Positions 15,902 through 25,764 are shown, numbered from the stretch's first letter. The stretch: DNA of 64,000 nt from Brachyspira alvinipulli ATCC 51933 (GCF_000518245.1 NZ_KI912402.1:426544-490543); one strand, 5' to 3'. A program made the numbers and translations. The notes: generated from the sequence alone by a model not told the origin.

Positions 15902-16031
15902 TTTTTACAAAAAAAATAAAAAAAATTATAAAAAAATATTAATTTTTTTATAATTTTACTATTTATAACATTGATAATAAAACATAATTATAATATAATT
16001 TTTTCAAAATTTTTATTTGGGGAAAATAATT

Positions 16032-16544
16032 ATGAAAAAAATATTGTCTTTGGTTATTGTTCTTATGGGAACAGTATTTGCAGTATCATGCAGCAATAGT
16101 GGCCAATCAACAGCTACTACTGATACAAATGCTGCAGACACTAATGTATCTATAGCACCAGCAGCTGGTACTATTATGGTTACAGATTTAGTAGGTAAAG
16201 AATATGCACTTACTAATATGTATGAAGGAAAAGAAGTTACTATAGCTTTTCCAGAAACTAATATGGTAGGCGGAAAATCAGCTGTTAATAACTATTTCAG
16301 CGAATTTTCATTAAATGGAGATAAAATAACATTTAATGCATTAGCTTCTACTAAAATGGCTGGTCCAGAAGAAGATATGGCAGTTGAAACAGAATATTTA
16401 CAAATATTAGGTGGTGCTGATACTATTTCTTTAGAGGGAGATGTATTAACTATAACTACAACTTCAGGTACAAATTTAATATTTGCTTATAAAGGTGTAG
16501 TTGAAGCTCCTGCTACTAATGAAACAGCTGCTACTAACAATTAA
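16032..16544 (+). CDS. META-domain lipoprotein
   Basis: Lipoprotein signal KKILSLVIVLMGTVFAVSC, then a Ser/Thr/Ala-rich linker, then a META (HslJ-like) domain over about residues 45-155: a VGKEYALTNMYEGKEVTIAF strand, GGKSAVNNYFSEFSLNGDKI, a TKMAGPEEDMAVETEYL helix and EGDVLTIT. META proteins are outer-membrane or periplasmic lipoproteins of uncertain role, HslJ being linked to novobiocin resistance. The start is the ATG at 16032 with GGGGA upstream; a TTG at 16017 in frame is less likely. A terminator follows. Confidence 0.8.
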   Translation: MKKILSLVIVLMGTVFAVSCSNSGQSTATTDTNAADTNVSIAPAAGTIMVTDLVGKEYALTNMYEGKEVTIAFPETNMVGGKSAVNNYFSEFSLNGDKITFNALASTKMAGPEEDMAVETEYLQILGGADTISLEGDVLTITTTSGTNLIFAYKGVVEAPATNETAATNN

Positions 16545-16570
16545 TATTAATTAAATTGTTGTACATTAAG

Positions 16571-16606
16571 ACAAGATAATAGATGTTTCTATTATCTTGT
16601 TTTTTT
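16571..16606 (+). terminator. Rho-independent terminator
   Basis: Perfect 12-bp stem (16571-16582 and 16589-16600), 6-nt loop, then six or more Ts. Confidence 0.9.
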
Positions 16607-16710
16607 ATTTGAGTATAATTTTTTTTACAACTATTGACTTTTATGTTCAGTAGTATAATATTATGGTATATTATTATCATATTATGTTTATAAAATAATT
16701 TGGAGTAATT

Positions 16711-17301
16711 ATGCAGTTAATTAAGTATATTTCAACATTATTATTAGGTTTAATTTTTATAATATCCTGTTCCGGTTCATCAATGCCTTTCAAAGAATAT
16801 AAAGATGCAACCGCATTGAGAGATAAAACAATCAAATATGAACTACAAAACTATTCTAAGGAACAATTTGATATAGCAGAAGCAAATTATTCTGAAGCTG
16901 CAATACTTATGGATGAGAATAAAGAGCCTGAAAAAGTAAAAGAATTGCTTACAACAGCATCAAATGCTTATCAAACAGTATTAAATGAAGGACTTCCTCA
17001 ATATGCTGAACTTTTAAAAGAAGAAACATCATTAGAAAGAGAGTATTCAAAAGAAATAAAAGCTTATATGGTAGACAAAGATAATTATGAATTTGCTGAA
17101 TTAAATTATTTAAATGCATTGTCTGCTTTAGGTACAAATAATTATGAAGAGGCAGTTAATTGTTTCTTAAATGTGAAAAAATATCATCATAAAGCATATT
17201 TTACAACTAAAAAAAGATATGATGAAAGCGCTAACGCTTTAAAAGAAGCTGATGCTAAAATAAAAGAATTGGAAGAATTAAAAAAATCATCTTCTAAATA
17301 A
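16711..17301 (+). CDS. Helical repeat lipoprotein
   Basis: 196 residues. Lipobox FIISC, Cys near residue 20, then an all-helical, charged protein with TPR-like pairs (AEANYSEAAILMDENKEPEKVKELL, and similar) and a coiled-coil-like end (ADAKIKELEELKKSS). No enzymatic motif is seen. It is followed 31 bases on by the LysM protein, which has similar helical repeats, so the two may form a peptidoglycan-associated scaffold. GGAG precedes the ATG. The specific role is unknown. Confidence 0.75.
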   Translation: MQLIKYISTLLLGLIFIISCSGSSMPFKEYKDATALRDKTIKYELQNYSKEQFDIAEANYSEAAILMDENKEPEKVKELLTTASNAYQTVLNEGLPQYAELLKEETSLEREYSKEIKAYMVDKDNYEFAELNYLNALSALGTNNYEEAVNCFLNVKKYHHKAYFTTKKRYDESANALKEADAKIKELEELKKSSSK

Positions 17302-17332
17302 ATTGATTCTATGAAAATTTGGAGCTTATAAA

Positions 17333-18604
17333 ATGAAAAAGGGTTTATTTTTATTTATTACTTTGTCTTTATCATGTTTTTTATATGGACAGGAAACTAA
17401 TAATATTTCTGAGACTGATGATTATAAATTAGCGCAAAAATATAGAGAAATGGCTATAGAAGCCCATGATGCTGGAGATTATGATAAAAGTATAGAATAT
17501 TCTAAATTGAGTAAAGAGTATTCTGATAAAATTATATCCGGATATGGTGTTTATCAATATGTATTAAATAGTCAAAAAAATGCTGAGAGAAGATTAAGTT
17601 TATTTAAAGGAATAGGCGGAGATACTAATGAATTGACATCAAATTTGTACACTTTATCAGTAAATGATATTAATTCTGCTAAAACTATGTTTAGTACAGC
17701 TACAAATGGAAATGATTATACAAATACAATGCTTGAATACAATAAATCCGCAGATAAATCTGAATTGGGATACAATATTTTATCAATAGATTCTAGAAGA
17801 GAATATTTAATTAAAGAATCTGTATTGACTAATGGAGATAATAATGATTTGAAGGTTACATCTTTAAGAGATGATGCTAAAAAATTACTTTCTAATGGAG
17901 ATTATACTAATTCTTTAACAAGTTCTAGAGATGCTGTTAGTATTCTTGATAAGTTAGAAGCTCCTTTAGCTTATGCAAAAGCTCAAAAAGCTGTTGATCA
18001 GGCTAAAAAAGATGGTGTTAATGAAAAAGACCCTAATCTTTATAATCAAATTTCTACATCATTAGCTTCTGCTTCTAAAAGTTTATCTGAAAATAATTAT
18101 TCTGATTCTTTAATGCACTCAAAAAATGTTCTTGATTTAGTTAATTTTATGGAAAATAATTCATTAGCTATGAACAATAATAATGGAAATACAGATAATA
18201 ATAACACAGATAATAATACTGAAAATGCTGAAAATAATACAGATAATGCTAATAACACAGATGATACTAATTATGTTTATGATGGCAATTTCCCTCAATA
18301 TTATGTTGTTCAATTAAGAGATACGCATACAGACTCATTATGGCTTATAGCTTCTTATGATTTCATATATGGTGATGGAAATTTTTGGACAAAAATATAT
18401 CAAGCTAATAAAGATCAAATAAAAGATCCTAATATTATAACAGATGGACAGATATTACTTATACCTAGTCTTAAAGGCGAAACTAGAGAAGGAACTTATG
18501 ATCCTAACAAAAAATATGATAATATCAACAATATAACAGCAAAAGATGATGTAAAAAAAGATAATGCAAAAGATGAAAATACAGCATCTGATAAAGCTAA
18601 ATAA
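17333..18604 (+). CDS. Exported LysM-domain protein
   Basis: 423 residues: signal peptide (ending FLYGQ), helical repeats over residues 30-275, a linker of Asn, Asp and Thr (about 278-310), then a LysM module (about 320-375) with QYYVVQLRDTHTDSLWLIA, an IYQANKDQIKDPN core and DGQILLIPS. LysM binds the GlcNAc units of peptidoglycan, so the protein probably sits on the cell wall. The tail is Lys/Asp-rich. GGAG precedes the ATG. It forms a pair with the upstream helical lipoprotein. Confidence 0.85.
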   Translation: MKKGLFLFITLSLSCFLYGQETNNISETDDYKLAQKYREMAIEAHDAGDYDKSIEYSKLSKEYSDKIISGYGVYQYVLNSQKNAERRLSLFKGIGGDTNELTSNLYTLSVNDINSAKTMFSTATNGNDYTNTMLEYNKSADKSELGYNILSIDSRREYLIKESVLTNGDNNDLKVTSLRDDAKKLLSNGDYTNSLTSSRDAVSILDKLEAPLAYAKAQKAVDQAKKDGVNEKDPNLYNQISTSLASASKSLSENNYSDSLMHSKNVLDLVNFMENNSLAMNNNNGNTDNNNTDNNTENAENNTDNANNTDDTNYVYDGNFPQYYVVQLRDTHTDSLWLIASYDFIYGDGNFWTKIYQANKDQIKDPNIITDGQILLIPSLKGETREGTYDPNKKYDNINNITAKDDVKKDNAKDENTASDKAK

Positions 18605-18708
18605 TTATTATTAAAAAAAATTATAAATAAATTTAATAAAAACAATTACGAATATATAATTTATATGGTTATATTATAAAAAATAATTAAGAGGTGGTAT
18701 ATTATTAA

Positions 18709-19284
18709 ATGTTAAAAAAGGGAAAAATAATTTTAATAGCTGCTGTAACAATAGTTGTATTCGCTACAGTATTGATAGCACAAAAACCTAAGGCTTCTAA
18801 AGAGCATTTGTTTATTGAAACAGATTATGGTACTATAGAAATAGCTTTCTTTCCAGAAAAAGCACCAAAACATGTTGAAGCAATTAAAAAGTTAGCTAAT
18901 CAAGGTTTCTATAACGGAACTCGTTTTCATAGAGTTATACCTGGATTCATGATTCAGGGAGGAGATCCTGAGAGTAAAAAACCTAACAGAGCTTTACATG
19001 GAACAGGCGGTCCTGGTTTTGTTATTCCTGCTGAGTTTAATGATGTTTCTCATAAAAGAGGTATATGTTCTATGGCTAGAGGTGCAAGCATAAACAGTGC
19101 CGGTTCACAGTTTTTTATTTGTGTAGCTGACTCCACTTTTTTAGATGGTCAGTATACAGTTTGGGGAGAGGTTGTTAATGGAATGGATGTTGCTGATAAA
19201 ATAGTAGCATTAAAAAGAGATGCTAATGATAATCCTTTAGAACCTGCTAAAATGAACAGAGTTTATGTAAAAACAGTTAATTAA
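18709..19284 (+). CDS. Exported cyclophilin-type peptidyl-prolyl isomerase
   Basis: 191 residues. An N-terminal hydrophobic segment (IILIAAVTIVVFATVLIA) works as a signal or anchor, followed by a complete cyclophilin domain: FHRVIPGFMIQGGDP with the catalytic Arg, HGTGGPGF, MARGASINSAGSQFFI and FLDGQYTVWGEV. It catalyses proline isomerisation during folding of exported proteins. The next gene is a near copy without the leader, so one isomerase serves the periplasm and the other the cytoplasm. Confidence 0.95.
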   Translation: MLKKGKIILIAAVTIVVFATVLIAQKPKASKEHLFIETDYGTIEIAFFPEKAPKHVEAIKKLANQGFYNGTRFHRVIPGFMIQGGDPESKKPNRALHGTGGPGFVIPAEFNDVSHKRGICSMARGASINSAGSQFFICVADSTFLDGQYTVWGEVVNGMDVADKIVALKRDANDNPLEPAKMNRVYVKTVN

Positions 19285-19304
19285 TTTTATAAGGATTGGA
19301 TATA

Positions 19305-19796
19305 ATGAAAGAACATTTATTTATTGAAACAGATTATGGTACTATTGAAATAGAATTCTATCCTGATAAAGCACCAAAGCATGTTGAAGCTATAAAAAAA
19401 CTTGCTAATGAAGGCTTTTATGATGGTGTTAGATTTCATAGAGTAATACCTAGATTCATGATTCAGGGTGGGGACCCTATTAGTAAAGATGCTACTAAAA
19501 GGCATTTACATGGAACAGGCGGTCCTGACTTCAATATTCCTGCTGAATTTAATGATGTTCCTCATAAAAGAGGTATATGTTCTATGGCTAGAAGTCAGCA
19601 TCCGGATAGTGCTGGTTCTCAGTTTTTTATCTGTGTGGCAGATGCCCCTCATTTAGATGGTGAATATACTGTTTGGGGTAATGTAGTTAATGGAATGGAT
19701 GTTGCTGATAAAATAGTATCCTTGAAAAGAGACCATAATGATAATCCTATGGAAAATTCTACAATGAATAAAGTATATGTAAAAGAAGTAGAATAA
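19305..19796 (+). CDS. Cytoplasmic cyclophilin-type peptidyl-prolyl isomerase
   Basis: 163 residues, a paralogue of the previous gene without the leader. Motifs: FHRVIPRFMIQGGDP, HGTGGPDF, MARSQHPDSAGSQFFI, HLDGEYTVWGNV. I start at the ATG at 19305, which has AAGGA nine bases upstream, not the TTG nine bases earlier. It begins 20 bases after the exported copy. Terminates at the inverted repeat shared with pnp. Confidence 0.95.
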   Translation: MKEHLFIETDYGTIEIEFYPDKAPKHVEAIKKLANEGFYDGVRFHRVIPRFMIQGGDPISKDATKRHLHGTGGPDFNIPAEFNDVPHKRGICSMARSQHPDSAGSQFFICVADAPHLDGEYTVWGNVVNGMDVADKIVSLKRDHNDNPMENSTMNKVYVKEVE

Positions 19797-19812
19797 TTAA
19801 TATAAAAAAAGC

Positions 19813-19850
19813 AAATAAAAACGAGTCTTATAAAAGACTCGTTTTTATTT
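19813..19850. terminator. Bidirectional terminator between cyclophilin and pnp genes
   Basis: A perfect 17-bp inverted repeat (19813-19829 and 19834-19850) with a 4-nt loop and A-rich/T-rich outer arms, between convergent genes. Confidence 0.9.
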
Positions 19851-19870
19851 TATAAAATATTAATTATTAT

Positions 19871-22012
19871 TTAATATCTTTTCTTTCTGTCATGTCTTTT
19901 TTCTTTTTTATTATATTCTTCTTCAACATAATCAGCAGGTTTTTCGAGTAATGCTTTTCTACTTAGTGAATATTTTCCGCCTTTAACATCTATGATTTTT
20001 ACTTTAACTTCATCTCCTATTTTCAAAACTTCTTCCACATTCATAACATGTTTATAAGCAAGTTCTGATATATGGCAAAGTCCTTCTATTCCAGGTAAAA
20101 ACTCAATGAAGGCTCCGAAATCTTTAATATCTTTAACTACTCCGTCATAAATCTCTCCAACCTCAGGGTCTTTAACATAAGAGTTTATAAGTTTTATAGT
20201 TTTATCTAATGTAGGAGTATCAGGAGCAAATATATTTACAATACCGCTATCTTGTATTTCAACATCACTTCCTGTTTCTTCTATAATAGCCTTAATATTT
20301 TTTCCTCCAGGACCAATTAGTATTCTAATTTTTTCTGGATTTACATCCATAGTTTTATATTTAGGAGCAAATTCTGAAACTTCACCAGCATTTGATATTG
20401 TAGAATCTATTATATCAAGTATAAAATATCTTGCTTTTTTAGCCTGTTCTAATGCTTCTTTTAATATTTGAGTAGATATACCAGTAAGTTTAATATCAAG
20501 CTGGAAAGCGGTAATACCTTTACGAGTTCCTGCAACTTTAAAATCCATATCTCCCAAATGATCTTCAACCCCTTGTATATCTGTAAGTATTTTATATCCA
20601 TCTTTATATGTGGCAAGTCCCATAGCAATACCAGCAACACTTGCATTAAGAGGAACACCTGCAGAAAGTAAAGACATAGTAGAAGCACAAATTGTTGCCA
20701 TTGATGATGAACCATTACTTTCTAATATTTCAGCTACAACTCTTATAGTATAAGGGAATTTTTCTTTAGAAGGAAGTACAGCATTGAAAGAACGTTCTGC
20801 CAAATTACCATGTCCTATTTCTCTTCTTCCAGGGGCACCATAGCGTCCTACTTCACCTACGGAAAAAGGAGGGAAATTATAATGAAGCATGAATGTTTTA
20901 TTTTCTTTGCCGTATATATCATCCATTAATTGAGCATCTTTTTCGCTTCCTAAAGTAACTATAGATAAACATTGAGTTTGACCTCTTGTGAAAAGACCTG
21001 AACCGTGTACTCTAGGTATTAAATTAATCATTGTACTTATAGGCCTTATTTCATCTAAAGCTCTTCCGTCTGGACGCATTTCTTTTTCTACTATAGCTTC
21101 TCTAACTATTTCTTCCTCTATAGAATGACATATACCTTTAACTTGTGCTATTAGTTTTTCATCTTCTACTTTAGTTTTTATATATTCTTCTATCTCATTG
21201 AAAGCATTGTCCATACTTTCATTTCTTTTAGTTTTATCAGGGTTATAGTTGGCATTTGATATTTTTTCTTTACCATACTCTGTAACCATATCAACTAATT
21301 CTTTATCATATTCAAATAATTCTTGTTCTATTTTTTGAGTACCGCAAAGAGAAGCCATTTCATTTTGCATATCTATATATTTCTGCATTTCTTTATGGGC
21401 AAGTTCTATAGCACCTATAAATACTTCTTCTGAAACCTCTCTAGCTTCACCTTCTATCATTAAAATAGCATCTTTACTTCCTGCCACAATAATATCTAAA
21501 TCGCTGGACATAAGCTCGCTGTTTCTAGGATTTATTATATATTCTCCATTTTTATATCCAATTCTAACAGCTGCAACTGGACCGCTGAAAGGTATCCAAG
21601 ATATAGTAAGTGCAGCACTTGAAGCTATTAAAGCTAAAGCATCTGTAGGCATGTCGGCATCAACTGAAAGAACAGTTGGTATTATTTGAACCTCATTTCT
21701 GAAACCTTCTGGAAATAAAGGCCTTAGAGGTCTGTCTATTATACGTGATATAAGAATTTCTTTATCCCTAGGTTTAGCTTCTCTTTTAAAGAAACCTCCT
21801 GGAATTTTTCCTCCAGCATAATATTTTTCATTATAATTAACTGTTAGAGGAAAAAAATCTGATTCTAAATTAGGCTCTTTGGCAGCAACTACAGTAGCAA
21901 GTATTGTAGTGTTTCCAAGTCTTAAAGTAACAGAGCCATGTGCTTGCTTAGCTAGAAGTCCAGTCTCTAATATTAATTCCTCTCCGCAAAAGACACTCTT
22001 AACTGTGACCAT
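19871..22012 (-). CDS. pnp: Polynucleotide phosphorylase
   Basis: 713 residues. Degrades RNA from the 3' end by phosphorolysis. Two RNase PH domains (about 10-140 and 310-540) separated by a helical domain; RPLRPLFPEGF and GRREIGHGNLAERS in the two halves. Then a KH domain with IRILIGPGGKNIKAIIEETG and an S1 domain with GEIYDGVVKDIKDFGAFIEF. The C-terminal tail is basic. It follows rpsO, as in many bacteria, with a small hairpin between the two that may set their relative amounts. Confidence 0.97.
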   Translation of the reverse strand: MVTVKSVFCGEELILETGLLAKQAHGSVTLRLGNTTILATVVAAKEPNLESDFFPLTVNYNEKYYAGGKIPGGFFKREAKPRDKEILISRIIDRPLRPLFPEGFRNEVQIIPTVLSVDADMPTDALALIASSAALTISWIPFSGPVAAVRIGYKNGEYIINPRNSELMSSDLDIIVAGSKDAILMIEGEAREVSEEVFIGAIELAHKEMQKYIDMQNEMASLCGTQKIEQELFEYDKELVDMVTEYGKEKISNANYNPDKTKRNESMDNAFNEIEEYIKTKVEDEKLIAQVKGICHSIEEEIVREAIVEKEMRPDGRALDEIRPISTMINLIPRVHGSGLFTRGQTQCLSIVTLGSEKDAQLMDDIYGKENKTFMLHYNFPPFSVGEVGRYGAPGRREIGHGNLAERSFNAVLPSKEKFPYTIRVVAEILESNGSSSMATICASTMSLLSAGVPLNASVAGIAMGLATYKDGYKILTDIQGVEDHLGDMDFKVAGTRKGITAFQLDIKLTGISTQILKEALEQAKKARYFILDIIDSTISNAGEVSEFAPKYKTMDVNPEKIRILIGPGGKNIKAIIEETGSDVEIQDSGIVNIFAPDTPTLDKTIKLINSYVKDPEVGEIYDGVVKDIKDFGAFIEFLPGIEGLCHISELAYKHVMNVEEVLKIGDEVKVKIIDVKGGKYSLSRKALLEKPADYVEEEYNKKEKRHDRKKRY

Positions 22013-22032
22013 ATTATACTCCTTTATAGCCG

Positions 22033-22056
22033 AAAAAAATATACCAAGAAAGGTAT
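22033..22056 (-). terminator. Hairpin between rpsO and pnp
   Basis: On the minus strand AATACC pairs with GGTAT around a 6-nt loop and is followed by ATTTTTTT. This is a weak terminator or attenuator, or a processing site, in the 72-bp rpsO-pnp gap. Confidence 0.5.
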
Positions 22057-22084
22057 TAAATTTTATAGCTTGTCACTTTTACTA

Positions 22085-22354
22085 TTATTTTCTTAATTTT
22101 AATTTCTGTATAAGATTTTTATAAGCTTCTATATCAGTTTTTCTTAAATAGTTAAGAAGTTTTCTTCTTTTAGCGACCATTTTTAAAAGTCCCATTCTAG
22201 AATGATTATCCTTAGTATGAGTTTGAAAATGACCTTTCAAATAAGTTATGCGATTAGTTAAAAGTGCTACTTGTACTTCTGTAGAACCTGTATCCTTCTC
22301 ATTTTTACCAAACTCTTTGATTATTTTTGCTTTTTCGTCTGCTGTGATAGACAT
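22085..22354 (-). CDS. rpsO: 30S ribosomal protein S15
   Basis: 89 residues, full family length. Motifs: [38 protein letters not shown] and [13 protein letters not shown]15 binds the central domain of 16S rRNA early in 30S assembly. The start has AAAAGGAGAA upstream and lies inside the end of ribF, overlapping it by 34 bases in another frame, so the two are translationally linked. Confidence 0.98.
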   Translation of the reverse strand: MSITADEKAKIIKEFGKNEKDTGSTEVQVALLTNRITYLKGHFQTHTKDNHSRMGLLKMVAKRRKLLNYLRKTDIEAYKNLIQKLKLRK

Positions 22355-23256
22355 TTTTTTGTTCTCCTTTTGAAATATTTTCTTATCTTTTTTTCATCAT
22401 TTTCTAATAATTTTTTTACTTCATCTATAGAATTAACTTTTATATTATCTCTTATGTATTTTAATAATATAACAGTTATTTTTTTACCATATATCATTTT
22501 CGAAAAATCTAATATATGACTTTCTACTCTAAGCTCTTTATTAATATTACTTATTCCAATAAAAGTAAGAGCTTCATAATTTTTATCCCCATTACCTATT
22601 CTAACAGTTGAGCTATAAACTCCCATTTTAGGAATAAATATATTTTTAGGAAGCTCTAAATTAGCTGTAGGATATCCTATTTTTCTTCCTAAAGCATTTC
22701 CATGAACCACCAATCCGCTCATAGAATATTCTCTTCCAAGCATTCTATTTACATCTGACATATTTCCATTTGAAAGACATTCTCTTATATTAGAGCTTGA
22801 TACTTTATCTCCTTTATAATTAAGAAATTTTATAAAGCTTACTCCTATACCACACTCTTTGGAATATCTTTTTATAAAATCTCTATCTCCGATTCTATCT
22901 TTACCAAAAGCAAAATCAACACCAACTGCAATATGCTTCATACGATAATATTCTATTAATTTATTAAAGAACTCTTTAGCTTCCATTGTATAAAATTCTG
23001 GTAAAAAGTCAATAACAATTATATAGTTAATACCTAATGATTTTATAAAAGAATTATTTTCTTCTGTATTATATATTGATATATTTTTTTTCTTTATTAC
23101 TATTGCTATAGAAATTAAATTATTTTTTTTTGCGTAATCTACGGTATATTTTATAAGTTTTTGATGTCCCCTATGAACACTATCAAATTTACCTATTGTT
23201 ATAATACTATCTTTTTTTAAATCTATTTTGCAAAAATCATTGATAATCTGATTCAT
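22321..23256 (-). CDS. ribF: Bifunctional riboflavin kinase/FMN adenylyltransferase
   Basis: 311 residues. It makes FMN and then FAD from riboflavin. The N-terminal nucleotidyltransferase has [16 protein letters not shown] (usually GxFDGVHxGH; Ser here in place of Gly) and [12 protein letters not shown]; the C-terminal kinase has [18 protein letters not shown] and [11 protein letters not shown]. The C-terminus, rich in Lys and Arg, overlaps the rpsO start. It is the fourth gene of a leftward run from the Rieske gene. Confidence 0.93.
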   Translation of the reverse strand: MNQIINDFCKIDLKKDSIITIGKFDSVHRGHQKLIKYTVDYAKKNNLISIAIVIKKKNISIYNTEENNSFIKSLGINYIIVIDFLPEFYTMEAKEFFNKLIEYYRMKHIAVGVDFAFGKDRIGDRDFIKRYSKECGIGVSFIKFLNYKGDKVSSSNIRECLSNGNMSDVNRMLGREYSMSGLVVHGNALGRKIGYPTANLELPKNIFIPKMGVYSSTVRIGNGDKNYEALTFIGISNINKELRVESHILDFSKMIYGKKITVILLKYIRDNIKVNSIDEVKKLLENDEKKIRKYFKRRTKKCLSQQTKKQK

Positions 23257-23292
23257 TTTAGTATTTTATTTCATATCCTTAATTGTTATTTA

Positions 23293-24300
23293 TTATATTT
23301 CTTTTTTAATTCTTTTGTCATTATTAAATATTTTTTTCAAAATCAATGATATTATTATAATGATTATTGATGATATAAATAAAGACAATGACATATTCCA
23401 GAAAGTAATTTTACGAATTATTATTTCTAATAAATTATAATGCTCTATTAATATAGCAAGCACTAGTTTTATTACACCATATAATACAAAAGCATTTAAT
23501 ATATTATGATATTTATATTGTTTTGAAAATAAAGATAATCCAAGCATATAGAAACTAAATAATAAAAATATAAAATTAATAAACAATATAGGTACACTGT
23601 ATATAGGTATATCTGTTGTAGTTAGTACTTTTAATAAAGTTGATATTATTGGAAATACTTCAAAACCAAATATTACATCTGTTGTGAAACTAAATAAATA
23701 TTTTGATATAGATTTTCTTTCAAAAACAACAGACGATTTCTTACTAGTTAGAGTACCATATAATTCTGTTACTTCATGCAAAGCTATTTCTTTATCAGTA
23801 AAGTATATATAATCTGCAAAATAGACTTTACCATTAGCAGCAGGATCTATAAATAAAGCATTTTTATACGTATTATCTAATAATTTATATCCTACTCTTA
23901 TTATGTGATTATCAATTTTTGAAAAATATTTTCCATTATCATCTATAAATGATGAACTTTTATCCGTTAATTCATTTCTTAAATAATCAATATTTTTATT
24001 AAAAACAATCATATATGCAGGATATAATGTTACAAAAGCAGCTAATACTATTATTGTTAATATAATTGAAAAATTACCAACAAATTTATTCAATGCTCCT
24101 GTAAATATCATAGTAGATACAGCAGAAACTATTACAATAGCAAAAAAGTAATGTTCCATTAAACTTTTAATAGAATCAAAAGTTAAATTACTGTATATAT
24201 TATTAGTGTCTAATACTTTAAGGAAGTATATAAAGAAATATAATACAAAAAATACTATAAAAAATATTGCTAATGTTATTAAGTTTTTTACAATTTTCAT
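23293..24300 (-). CDS. Membrane protein of unknown function
   Basis: 335 residues with three N-terminal spans (about 8-28, 50-72 and 75-98), a soluble section of roughly 120 residues (NIDYLRNELTDKSS onwards, with YFADYIYFTDKEIALHEVTEL) and three or four C-terminal spans. The alternation of N-terminal spans, a periplasmic domain and C-terminal spans recalls LptF/LptG-type permease subunits, but I see no diagnostic motif. It lies between STAS and ribF genes with gaps of 49 and 36 bases. Function unassigned. Confidence 0.75.
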   Translation of the reverse strand: MKIVKNLITLAIFFIVFFVLYFFIYFLKVLDTNNIYSNLTFDSIKSLMEHYFFAIVIVSAVSTMIFTGALNKFVGNFSIILTIIVLAAFVTLYPAYMIVFNKNIDYLRNELTDKSSSFIDDNGKYFSKIDNHIIRVGYKLLDNTYKNALFIDPAANGKVYFADYIYFTDKEIALHEVTELYGTLTSKKSSVVFERKSISKYLFSFTTDVIFGFEVFPIISTLLKVLTTTDIPIYSVPILFINFIFLLFSFYMLGLSLFSKQYKYHNILNAFVLYGVIKLVLAILIEHYNLLEIIIRKITFWNMSLSLFISSIIIIIISLILKKIFNNDKRIKKEI

Positions 24301-24349
24301 GTTTATATATTATATCTATAAGAATAAAAATTCAAGTATAAAAATAAAA

Positions 24350-24763
24350 TTAAGCTGATTTAATATCGGTTAATATACCAAAATTGTATAATGCATCGTT
24401 AATATCTTGAAAAGAATCTATAAAACTGGATAGTTCCATAAGATTATAGTCGCTTTTTACAACACCATACATATTAGATAATACTATGTTGCCTTTATTT
24501 TGGGATAACTCTTTCTTTAATTGAATAAAGTATTCCCATATTTCTTTTTCTATAAACATGCATTTTGATAAGTCTAATATGATATTGTTTATATTTTTTA
24601 TGGTAAATTCAGAAAATAACTCTTTTAATTCAGGTAAATTTTCATCATATATATTATTTTGTAATGATAATACAATAACAGAATTATCTTTTAGAAAATA
24701 ACTAATTTCAAATGATTTACTTGCCATATTTAGTACTTTAACAAATTTTTCGTTTTTAGTCAA
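24350..24763 (-). CDS. STAS-domain protein (anti-sigma antagonist-like)
   Basis: 137 residues. The pattern SVIVLSLQNNIYDENLPELKELF, then NIILDLSKCMFIEKEIWEYFI and GNIVLSNM, is that of a STAS fold as in SpoIIAA/RsbV. The residue normally phosphorylated (Ser in D-x-S-x-x-x-x-D/S) would fall in LDLSKCMFIEKE. There is no anti-sigma kinase next to it. It starts 17 bases after the Rieske gene. Probably a switch protein; partner unknown. Confidence 0.65.
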   Translation of the reverse strand: MTKNEKFVKVLNMASKSFEISYFLKDNSVIVLSLQNNIYDENLPELKELFSEFTIKNINNIILDLSKCMFIEKEIWEYFIQLKKELSQNKGNIVLSNMYGVVKSDYNLMELSSFIDSFQDINDALYNFGILTDIKSA

Positions 24764-24780
24764 TAAATTTAATAAATAAA

Positions 24781-25764
24781 TTAGTTTTTATTGTTAGATT
24801 TTTTAAATTTATCTCTTGTACTTCTGTATACAATTATAGACATATCTCCTGCTATTAATTTTTCTTCCGGAATGCCTAAATATGATTCTTTGCTTGATTG
24901 AGTTTTTACTACATTCTTATCTTGTTTTAATACAATATCAGAATATTTTTTTCCAATAAGATTTACTATAGATTTTATAAAAGGAATATTTACTATTTTT
25001 TGATAGAATCTCATATATACAACTGTATTTTCATCATCAACAGGAGCGAATACCCCAAATATTCTCATTTTTTCAAATATGTAATTTTGCCAAGTGTTTG
25101 GGAAATAAAAATATAAAAAATATTTAAAATCTTCTTTTTTCATTTCGGATGAACTTAATGCTTTTTGTCCGTTATCAATAACATTATTAACATAAAATTT
25201 TATAATATCATCTTCTAATTCTACTAAAGGACCATTAACAATAGTTTTGTTTCCTCTTCCTATAGTGTTATAATGTACAAAAGACACATGCACAACATCA
25301 AGCTGATTTTCTATGCATCTTGTATAATGATTATTCCATTCGTCTCTTATAGTAGAGTAGGAAAATTTTTTATCTTTTAAATCATCAGGAAACATTATTT
25401 TATCATTTATTTTATCTTTATCACCATACCAAAACCAAATAAATCCATACAAATCTTTTACTTCATATCCTTCAACAAAAAATCTTTCATCAACTGCAGT
25501 ATTTTTTCCATTAGCTGGTATCATTACAGTTTTTCCGTTTTTATCAAATTGAAATCCATGAAATGGGCATGCTACATTGTTTCCGCATATTTTTCCATGA
25601 GATAATGAAGCTCCTCTATGACAGCATTTATCATCTATACAGCATATATTATTATTTGAATCTCTCCAAAATACTAAATTCTTATTCAATCTTTTAGCAA
25701 AAAGAGGCTTGTTTTGTTTTACTTCTTTTGAATCTAATACGGCATACCACATATTATATATCAT
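24781..25764 (-). CDS. Rieske non-heme iron oxygenase
   Basis: 327 residues. The Rieske 2Fe-2S site is complete: CCHRGASLSHGKICG and ACPFHGFQFD supply Cys-His and Cys-His. The mononuclear iron site follows as NQLDVVHVSFVHYN, giving Asp-x2-His-x4-His. The layout is that of vanillate O-demethylase or pheophorbide a oxygenase-type enzymes, which need molecular oxygen and a reductase; no reductase gene is adjacent. GAGGG lies eight bases before the ATG. It is the first gene of the leftward run to pnp. Its substrate cannot be inferred. Confidence 0.88.
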   Translation of the reverse strand: MIYNMWYAVLDSKEVKQNKPLFAKRLNKNLVFWRDSNNNICCIDDKCCHRGASLSHGKICGNNVACPFHGFQFDKNGKTVMIPANGKNTAVDERFFVEGYEVKDLYGFIWFWYGDKDKINDKIMFPDDLKDKKFSYSTIRDEWNNHYTRCIENQLDVVHVSFVHYNTIGRGNKTIVNGPLVELEDDIIKFYVNNVIDNGQKALSSSEMKKEDFKYFLYFYFPNTWQNYIFEKMRIFGVFAPVDDENTVVYMRFYQKIVNIPFIKSIVNLIGKKYSDIVLKQDKNVVKTQSSKESYLGIPEEKLIAGDMSIIVYRSTRDKFKKSNNKN

